Positions 5,820 to 11,254 of a stretch of 11,254 nt of DNA are shown here, in pieces. The notes under the pieces were generated by a model. It made no database searches and was not told where the DNA came from. It saw only the letters and a program-made list of their open reading frames with translations. The position numbers and the translations under genes are program-made. Origin of the DNA: Bacteroidota bacterium. Its GTDB lineage: Bacteria; Bacteroidota; Bacteroidia; Bacteroidales; JADFUO01. Every line of letters starts with the position of its first letter. Positions within the stretch are counted from its first letter, which is position 1. The stretch spans positions 1 to 11,254 of the forward strand of contig JAUWKH010000022.1 in the NCBI GenBank assembly GCA_030614305.1. Direction: 5' to 3'.

Positions 5820-8012
5820 ATGAAAACAACTAAATTTTTTAAAACTTTATATTTTGTAACATTATTAATGATTTTAATTTTCGGTTGCAAAAAAAATAAT
5901 GAAGATATCCCAGATAATAAAGTAACAAAATTTCAGGACATTGTTGTTGATCAGGATTTTTTATTTAACAGCACACAAAAAATCACTGTACAATTAAATT
6001 ATGTTCCATCTCATACAGGAGAATTACCGCATATATTTAAAATTTATGAGGGAAGTCCTGCTGCAGGCGGAAAGCTGCTAACCTCGGGTATGTCAGATGA
6101 ATATTATCAATACACTGCAATACTAACATTACCTACAAGAGTTGAGAAAATTTTTGTTGAAAACCACAATGCTGAAGGAATTTTTGATTTAGTCAGCATT
6201 GAGATAAACCAAGCTGAAATAAGTTACACTTTTAATAATTCATCTTTTGGAAAAGCTGACGGTTTAAAAACCGTAATAATAGATCCTGAATGTAATGAAG
6301 GTTGTACAGGAAGTTTGACAACAGGTGCATATGGTAACGTAACAGTGAATTCTGGAGATCATATTTGCCTTCCTGAAGGAGAAAATGTTACTATCAACAA
6401 CCTTAAAATGAATGGCGGAACAATAGTTATCTGTGGCAATTTGACTGCGCAAAACATTACAGTTCAAGGAAACTCAGGTGGGTATATTTATATTAGTGAA
6501 CCAGGAACACTTACATATAATAATTTAAATACTAATAAGTTGGACCTTTTTTACAATTTCGGAATAGTCTCGTCAAGTAACAATCTTACTGTTCATAATA
6601 ATTGCGATTTCATAAATATCGGAACAATGAATGTTGTTGGTATTACTATCAACTCAGGAGGGCATTTACAAAATACAGGACTAATCAATGCCAGTGGTCA
6701 TGTAAATAATAATTCACATCTTACTAATGAAGGAACTATTAACATTGCCGGACATTTTAATAATAATGGAAACGGATTAATTGATAATTGGTGTAAGATA
6801 GTTGTTTCAGGTCACTTCAATCAAAATGACGATCTAAACAATTATAGTTATATACAGGTTACAGGTAGTACACATTTCAATGGCACAAGCACTTTTAGTG
6901 ACGGTGCTTTATTACAAACCGGAGACCTGATAATAAACGACGATTTGATTGGTCCGGGCACAGGATGTGCTAGAATCGATATTTCTGGAACAACAAATAT
7001 CAATGGAGGATCATCTATTACGGGCAATATGGACATTTGTGATGCTGATGGAATTGAAAATAATAATGGAAACATCGGACCATCAGTCACTTATTGCGAA
7101 TGTTATATTCCTCAAACTGCATGTAATCCCGGATCAGGGACACCTAGTACAGAGGATACTGATGGTGACGGTGTGCCTGATGTTAATGACGATTATCCCA
7201 ACGATCCTGAAAGAGCCTTTGATAATTATTATCCAAATGAAACCGAATTCGGAACTTTTTCCTACGAAGATCTATGGCCCGGTCAGGGAGATTATGATTT
7301 TAACGACCTTGTACTTGATTTCCACTATCACATTGTTACTAATGCACAGAATCTAATCGTTGACATTATTACCAAATGTCATGTTATGGCAGTAGGTGCA
7401 AGCTTAAATAACGGATTTGGTATTTCAATTCCAGTCAACCCTAACCGTGTTGGTAATATTACAGGGTTTGTACAGGTTACCGGTAATATTAATCTTAATG
7501 CTAAAGGTTATGAAAATGGTCATGCTAATAATACAGTAATTATTTTTTATGATGCTATCAATACAATTTATAATGCATCTTTTTTTAATACTGTTCCCGG
7601 CGGACTTACTGTTGTTACCGATACTATTACAGTTACTGCTTATTTCTCAAATCCTCAAATAGCTTTAGGATTTGAACCCTATAATCCGTTTATTTATATA
7701 AATCAGGAAAGAGGTAAAGAAGTACATTTGAAAGATAATCCACCAACAGATTTAGTAAATTCATCTTATTTTGGAACATTCAATGATGATTCAGAACCCT
7801 CAGAAGGAAGGTATTACACAACCGAAAATGGTTTACCATGGGCAATTGAGACACCTGTTAGTTTTGATTACCCGATTGAAAAAGCCGACATTTTGACTGC
7901 TTATTTAAAATTTGCCACTTGGGCTCAATCAGCTGGACAAGATTATACAAATTGGTATCTGGATATGCCCGGATACAGAAATGATGCAAATATCTATGCT
8001 ACTTATCAATAG
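5820..8012 (+). CDS. LruC domain (DUF4842-type) lipoprotein with repeat-rich middle region
   Basis: The 730-residue protein starts with a lipoprotein signal peptide: basic MKTTKFFK, a hydrophobic core, and the lipobox IFGC with Cys23 as the lipidated residue. Residues about 35-140 form a beta-rich N-terminal domain. Residues about 145-400 are Asn/Gly/Thr-rich and contain short beta repeats (see the separate entry). Then follow a calcium-loop motif like thrombospondin type 3 (DTDGDGVPDVNDDYPND, 446-462) and the LruC domain to the C-terminus, marked by ERAFDNYYPNE and YEDLWPGQGDYDFNDLVLDF (482-501). The family is named after a Leptospira lipoprotein and is common in Bacteroidota; its molecular function is unknown to me. 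The protein should be anchored in the outer membrane. Acidic residues after the Cys (KKNNED) could act as a surface-export signal, but the match is loose. No type IX secretion tail is seen. It has its own promoter box. Confidence 0.88.
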   Translation: MKTTKFFKTLYFVTLLMILIFGCKKNNEDIPDNKVTKFQDIVVDQDFLFNSTQKITVQLNYVPSHTGELPHIFKIYEGSPAAGGKLLTSGMSDEYYQYTAILTLPTRVEKIFVENHNAEGIFDLVSIEINQAEISYTFNNSSFGKADGLKTVIIDPECNEGCTGSLTTGAYGNVTVNSGDHICLPEGENVTINNLKMNGGTIVICGNLTAQNITVQGNSGGYIYISEPGTLTYNNLNTNKLDLFYNFGIVSSSNNLTVHNNCDFINIGTMNVVGITINSGGHLQNTGLINASGHVNNNSHLTNEGTINIAGHFNNNGNGLIDNWCKIVVSGHFNQNDDLNNYSYIQVTGSTHFNGTSTFSDGALLQTGDLIINDDLIGPGTGCARIDISGTTNINGGSSITGNMDICDADGIENNNGNIGPSVTYCECYIPQTACNPGSGTPSTEDTDGDGVPDVNDDYPNDPERAFDNYYPNETEFGTFSYEDLWPGQGDYDFNDLVLDFHYHIVTNAQNLIVDIITKCHVMAVGASLNNGFGISIPVNPNRVGNITGFVQVTGNINLNAKGYENGHANNTVIIFYDAINTIYNASFFNTVPGGLTVVTDTITVTAYFSNPQIALGFEPYNPFIYINQERGKEVHLKDNPPTDLVNSSYFGTFNDDSEPSEGRYYTTENGLPWAIETPVSFDYPIEKADILTAYLKFATWAQSAGQDYTNWYLDMPGYRNDANIYATYQ
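6621..7019 (+). repeat. About seven degenerate 18-20 residue repeats within the LruC lipoprotein
   Basis: Protein-level repeats have units starting near residues 268, 287, 305, 325, 343, about 362 and about 383. The core pattern is G/C-x-I-x-[VI]-x-G-[HT]-[FV]-N-x-N followed by a polar stretch with L and N. Examples are GLINASGHVNNNSHLTNE, GTINIAGHFNNNG and CKIVVSGHFNQNDDLNNY. The last two units are more diverged. Alternating hydrophobic residues with Asn/Gly turns at an 18-20 residue period suggest a beta-solenoid rod. The DNA itself is not a tandem repeat, so these are old repeats kept by selection on the protein. Confidence 0.65.
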
Positions 8013-8343
8013 CAGTTTTGTACCCATAAACTAAAAAAAGCACTCCGGGAATTAAAAACGGCAGGCAATAAATAATTGCTGCTAAAACATTATTTTCCGA
8101 TGAATACAATAGATATAATCCCATAATTACACTTATAAAGATCAGGATAATTCCGCCTTCTTTTTCCCTGAACCATGCAAAAATATATCCTAAAACTGCA
8201 ATTCCGAGAAGTGATATCATTGTTACCAGTTGACCGTTTTGTTCATCAGATAAGTCGGGTATTCCCTCGCCTATCATAAATACAAGAAAAAAAACAACGG
8301 ATAAAAATCCTGTGATACGAGCGATCCATTTAATAATTTTCAT
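7999..8343 (-). CDS. Small four-helix integral membrane protein of unknown function
   Basis: The product is 114 residues when started at the ATG whose first base is 8343. A TTG two codons upstream (8349) is a possible but less likely start. Four hydrophobic segments are visible: near residues 10-25 (ITGFLSVVFFLVFMIG), 40-58 (LVTMISLLGIAVLGYIFAW), 64-81 (GIILIFISVIMGLYLLYS) and 86-108 (VLAAIIYCLPFLIPGVLFLVYG). A short GEGIPDLSDEQ loop lies after the first helix. I do not recognise a named family with confidence; similar small proteins are common in Bacteroidota. It is convergent with the LruC gene, and the two coding ends overlap by 14 bases (7999-8012). No hairpin terminator is seen between them. 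No catalytic motif is visible and no function is offered. Confidence 0.75.
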   Translation of the reverse strand: MKIIKWIARITGFLSVVFFLVFMIGEGIPDLSDEQNGQLVTMISLLGIAVLGYIFAWFREKEGGIILIFISVIMGLYLLYSSENNVLAAIIYCLPFLIPGVLFLVYGYKTAIDK

Positions 8344-8346
8344 TTT

Positions 8347-8375
8347 CAAAAATATTATAAAGTGTGAAAAATCAA
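8347..8375 (-). promoter_or_regulatory. Possible promoter for the small membrane protein, almost touching its start codon
   Basis: On the minus strand, TTG (8375-8373) is followed after 18 bases by TATTTTTG (8354-8347), which fits the Bacteroidota -33/-7 layout. Only three bases separate the box from the ATG at 8343, so the transcript would be leaderless or nearly so. This could be chance in AT-rich DNA. Confidence 0.35.
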
Positions 8376-8484
8376 TAATATGACGCTAAAATAGAAAATT
8401 TTAAAATACCCTCCAAAAAACATTGACTTATTATGTTTTTATGCTTATTTTGTAAAACTTTTATTAAACCCTGTTTATATTCTA

Positions 8485-8492
8485 TAATTTTG
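8485..8492 (+). promoter_or_regulatory. Possible -7 box for the histidine kinase gene
   Basis: TAATTTTG matches TAnnTTTG exactly and ends 15 bases before the ATG at 8508. The -33 position reads TTA (8464-8466) rather than TTG. The implied leader is only about 10 bases. A second candidate is TTGACT at 8423-8428 with TATTTTG at 8446-8452, which would give a longer leader. Neither is certain. Confidence 0.4.
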
Positions 8493-8507
8493 AAATAATA
8501 TTATAAG

Positions 8508-9548
8508 ATGAAAATAAATAGTTCAAAAAATACTGAACTATATAAAATTATAGTTATTGGTATTTTACTAACTATATGTTTATTAACAACCTATTACTTT
8601 CATTTTGTTTTAAAAGTTGAGGTTCTATTTACTCATTTATTCTATGTTCCAATTATTCTTTCAAGTTTGTGGTGGACACGCAAAGGTATATTAGTTGCAG
8701 TATTTCTTGCATTACTTTTATTGGTATCACACATTATAAGTCACCTTGAAACACCAACATATATAGATATAATACGTGCAATAATGTTCATTTTAGTAGC
8801 ATTTGTTGTCAGCATCTTAAGTAAAAAAAAGCAAACACTTGAGGATAAACTATTGGCATACAGTAAAACATTAGAGCAAAAAGTAGAAAAACGCACAAGT
8901 GAACTTAAAAAATCATTACGAGAAAAAGAACTTCTTTTAAGAGAAATCCATCACAGGGTAAAAAACAATATGCAGGTTATTTCAAGCATACTTGATATGA
9001 GCAGCATGCGTACTAACGATCAAAATGCAATCAATTTATTCACAGATGCTAAAGCCAGAATTCATACAATGGCTCTTATACATTCACAAATTTACAGGAG
9101 TGAAATATTTGACAAAATTGATATGGAAAGCCATGTTAATGAATTGGTCGGTTATTTATCATCGGCTTATGCTGATAAAAAAATGATAATGACAGCAGTT
9201 AATATTTCTGACATTTATCTTTCAATAATTCAGGCTATCCCCTGTGTACTTATTCTGAATGAGTTGATATCCAATTCTTTTAAACATGCATTTAAAGAAA
9301 ATCAAAAAGGAACAATTGAAGTTTTAATGCAGAAATATGATGACAACACTATTATTTTGAAAGTACAAGATAATGGTTCACAAATACCTGATGATATTGA
9401 CCCTTATAATACCAATTCCTTGGGTCTTAAATTAGTAAGAAATTTAGTCACACAGCAATTAAAAGGGGAAATTGAGGTTCAACGAAGTAAGGGTGCAAAA
9501 TTTATAATTAAATTTAAAATTACAAATAATGAAACGAAACATGTATAG
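8508..9548 (+). CDS. Membrane sensor histidine kinase, HisKA_2 / HATPase type
   Basis: This 346-residue kinase has four predicted membrane helices within residues about 12-106, with little periplasmic sequence between them. The second contains HLFYVPIILSSLWW, a pattern seen in multi-helix sensor regions of bacterial kinases. A coiled-coil linker (LEQKVEKRTSELKK) follows. The dimerisation/phosphotransfer domain carries REIHHRVKNNMQ; His149, just before RVKN, is the likely phosphorylated residue by alignment with HisKA_2/HWE kinases. The ATPase domain has an N-box (Asn251, Glu252, Asn256 in LNELISNSFKHAF), the DNG of the G1 box (288-290) and SLGL (304-307). There is no separate periplasmic sensor domain, so the signal is probably sensed in the membrane or received from a partner. 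The start ATG at 8508 is the first in frame, without a clear Shine-Dalgarno sequence. The end overlaps the receiver gene by 20 bases, which makes that protein the natural phosphorylation partner. Confidence 0.92.
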   Translation: MKINSSKNTELYKIIVIGILLTICLLTTYYFHFVLKVEVLFTHLFYVPIILSSLWWTRKGILVAVFLALLLLVSHIISHLETPTYIDIIRAIMFILVAFVVSILSKKKQTLEDKLLAYSKTLEQKVEKRTSELKKSLREKELLLREIHHRVKNNMQVISSILDMSSMRTNDQNAINLFTDAKARIHTMALIHSQIYRSEIFDKIDMESHVNELVGYLSSAYADKKMIMTAVNISDIYLSIIQAIPCVLILNELISNSFKHAFKENQKGTIEVLMQKYDDNTIILKVQDNGSQIPDDIDPYNTNSLGLKLVRNLVTQQLKGEIEVQRSKGAKFIIKFKITNNETKHV

Positions 9549-11254
9549 AATATTAATAGTGGACGATGAAGCTACAATAACCACTCAATTGGAAGAACGC
9601 ATGGAATACATGGGATATGATGTAGTTGGAATAGCTTCTTCCGGTGAAGAGGCTATTGAAATGGCAAAACAACTCAAGCCCGATATAATACTAATGGATA
9701 TTGTTATGCCTGGAAAATTTGACGGCATTGAAGCATCTAAAATAATTAAAAATGAGCTTGATATTCCGGTTATATTTATTACTGCTTATGTTGATGATAG
9801 CTTGATTAAAAAAGCAAAGGATGTAGAGCCATTCGGGTATATTGTAAAACCATTTCATGAAAAAGAAATTAAAGCAGCTATTGAAATCGGTATCTATAAA
9901 AAAAATATGGACCGTAAGTTATATAAATCAGAAAAAAAATACCACACTTTGTTTGAATCAGCCAAAGATGCAATATTTATTTCAGATGAGAAAGGTAAGT
10001 TTATTGGTGTTAACAAAGCAGCATGTGAGTCACTTGGATATAATAAAAAAGAATTATTAAAAATGACTATCAAAGAAATTGATGCTGATTCAAGAGGATG
10101 GGAAGCTTTTAAGAAAATACGGGATGGTTTGGAAAAGGATATGATGTTTGATGTAAACCAGCGCAGAAAAGATGGCACAATACTGCCTGTTGAGATCACA
10201 GGTAAATCATTTTACATAGGAGACAAAAGGTATTTTCAGGCAATTACACGTGATATTAGCGAATGGAAAAAGGCAGAAAAGGCATTACAGGAAAGTGGAA
10301 AAAGATTTAAAGAATTAGCCAATCTATTACCGCAAACAGTTTTTGAAACTGATGATAAAGGAAAAATAATTTATGCAAATAATACAGGATTTAATTTATT
10401 TGGTTATACACAAAAAGATGTTGATAATGGAATAAATTTTTCTGAATTATTTATAAAAAAGGATACTGTAAAAATAAATAAATTATTTCCGGATATTATA
10501 AAAGGAAAATTTATTAAAGATAATGAATACACTGCCATTAAAAAAGACGGCACTAAATTTCCTGTGCAGGTATTTTCTTCTCCAATCAAAAAAGATAATA
10601 AATGTATTGGATTAAGGGGAATTGTTATTGATATCACTGAAAATAAATTAGCTGAAAAAGAATTACGTGAGAGTGAAATAAAATACCGCCAATTAGCTGA
10701 AACAGCAAAAGATGTCATTCTTTTACTTGATTTGAAAGGGAATATTAAATATGTTAATAAGGAAGGTTTGAGACTAAGCGGTTATAATAAAAATGAAGCA
10801 TTGAAGATGAATATCAATGATGTATTGCCTGCTAACCTGCTTGCTGATTCTTATGAACGTTTTAACAAGCGTTCTGCCGGAGATAGCGGAATCTCTAATT
10901 ACAGAATGGAATTTTTTAACAAAAAAGAAAATAAAACACCTGTAGAAATAAAATCATCACTTATTACTACAAATGATAAACCATCAGGTGTTTTGATAAT
11001 TGCACGTGATATCACAGAACGTAAGAAGACAGAAGAAGCATTGACAAAATACCGCGAGCATCTTGAAGATAAAGTAAAAGAGCGCACTGCTGATTTGCAG
11101 GAGAGCGAGAAAAAATACCGTACACTCTTCGAATCTTCAAGGGATGCAATTATGATGCTTGCACCTCCTGACTGGTTGTTTATTGCCGGAAACCCTGCTA
11201 CAATTAAAATGATCAAGGCAAAGGATGAAAAAGAATTTATTTCAAAAAGCCCAT
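9529..11254 (+). CDS. Response regulator receiver protein with multiple PAS domains (incomplete at the right edge)
   Basis: The frame is open from ATG 9529 to the window edge: 575 codons with no stop. Residues about 6-122 form a receiver domain with acidic Asp12/Asp13, phospho-acceptor Asp57 (ILMDIVMPG), Thr85 (ITAY) and Lys107 (VKPF). Three PAS units follow near 138-250, 259-375 and 384-502. Each starts like YHTLFESAKDAIF or YRQLAETAKDVIL and closes with a PAC-type D-I-[ST]-E motif (RDISEWKKAE, IDITENKLAE, RDITERKKTE). A coiled coil (LEDKVKERTADLQ) leads into a fourth PAS from about 530, which is cut off. No DNA-binding domain is seen. The missing end may carry a kinase or other output domain. 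The ATG overlaps the kinase gene by 20 bases; a second ATG at 9541 (MYRILIVDDE) would shorten the overlap to 8. Neither has a Shine-Dalgarno sequence. It is probably cytoplasmic and phosphorylated by the neighbouring kinase. Confidence 0.92.
   Translation, partial: MKRNMYRILIVDDEATITTQLEERMEYMGYDVVGIASSGEEAIEMAKQLKPDIILMDIVMPGKFDGIEASKIIKNELDIPVIFITAYVDDSLIKKAKDVEPFGYIVKPFHEKEIKAAIEIGIYKKNMDRKLYKSEKKYHTLFESAKDAIFISDEKGKFIGVNKAACESLGYNKKELLKMTIKEIDADSRGWEAFKKIRDGLEKDMMFDVNQRRKDGTILPVEITGKSFYIGDKRYFQAITRDISEWKKAEKALQESGKRFKELANLLPQTVFETDDKGKIIYANNTGFNLFGYTQKDVDNGINFSELFIKKDTVKINKLFPDIIKGKFIKDNEYTAIKKDGTKFPVQVFSSPIKKDNKCIGLRGIVIDITENKLAEKELRESEIKYRQLAETAKDVILLLDLKGNIKYVNKEGLRLSGYNKNEALKMNINDVLPANLLADSYERFNKRSAGDSGISNYRMEFFNKKENKTPVEIKSSLITTNDKPSGVLIIARDITERKKTEEALTKYREHLEDKVKERTADLQESEKKYRTLFESSRDAIMMLAPPDWLFIAGNPATIKMIKAKDEKEFISKSP

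Noticed and set aside
6759..7073. Exact 15-base direct repeat AATAATAATGGAAAC at 6759-6773 and 7059-7073
   Set aside because: Both copies encode Asn-rich turns (NNNGN) in the LruC protein, and repeated AAT codons explain the identity. There is no sign of a mobile element or recombination site.
6949..7356. Plus-strand open frame of 135 codons inside the LruC gene
   Set aside because: The main frame here encodes the calcium loop and the LruC signature. The alternative translation has no domain or start signal.
8344..8349. TTG start at 8349 for the small membrane protein
   Set aside because: It adds only two residues before a normal ATG at 8343, has no ribosome-binding sequence, and overlaps the candidate promoter box.
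9857..10060. Short plus-strand frame within the receiver-PAS gene
   Set aside because: The overlapping long frame from 9529 shows clear receiver and PAS motifs, so this is an out-of-frame shadow. The same applies to the minus-strand frames at 9894-10199, 10404-10718 and 10899-11216.

Overview
The window looks like chromosomal DNA of a low-GC member of the Bacteroidota, probably an uncultured Bacteroidales-like lineage. Supporting signs are very AT-rich coding sequence (I judge about 30% GC by eye), start codons almost without Shine-Dalgarno sequences, matches to the Bacteroidota -7 promoter box (TAnnTTTG), a lipoprotein with a LruC (DUF4842-type) domain, and a GlcD-GlcF-type fused flavin/iron-sulfur oxidoreductase. 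I see no tRNA, rRNA, CRISPR array, transposase or phage gene. No gene-free stretch exceeds 160 bases.

Layout. Bases 1-285 are the 3' end of a YciO/YrdC/Sua5-family gene that enters from the left. Bases 353-1685 hold a sigma-70/ECF-type sigma factor and an overlapping membrane protein that looks like its anti-sigma partner with periplasmic TPR repeats. Bases 1754-5673 hold a geranylgeranyl-reductase-family flavoprotein whose end overlaps a 979-residue FAD/Fe-S oxidoreductase of the D-lactate / D-2-hydroxyglutarate / glycolate dehydrogenase group. After a 146-base spacer with a good TAnnTTTG box comes a 730-residue LruC lipoprotein with a repeat-rich middle (5820-8012). A small four-helix membrane protein lies convergent to it, tail to tail with a 14-base overlap (7999-8343, minus strand). 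Finally, 8508-11254 holds a two-component pair: a membrane HisKA_2-type histidine kinase, and a receiver protein with at least three complete PAS domains and the start of a fourth, cut by the right edge.

How the genes may work together. Three short same-strand overlaps (17, 28 and 20 bases) mark translationally coupled pairs: sigma/anti-sigma, the two flavoproteins, and kinase/receiver. Only 68 bases, with no recognisable promoter, separate the anti-sigma gene from the flavoproteins, so 353-5673 could be one transcript; this is inference. The window reads mostly as ordinary housekeeping and signalling genes. The parts most worth a second look are the TPR-bearing anti-sigma protein, the repeat-rich LruC lipoprotein, the coupled flavoprotein pair, and the PAS-rich receiver protein that has no DNA-binding domain in view. 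I do not see convincing evidence for a wholly new system.
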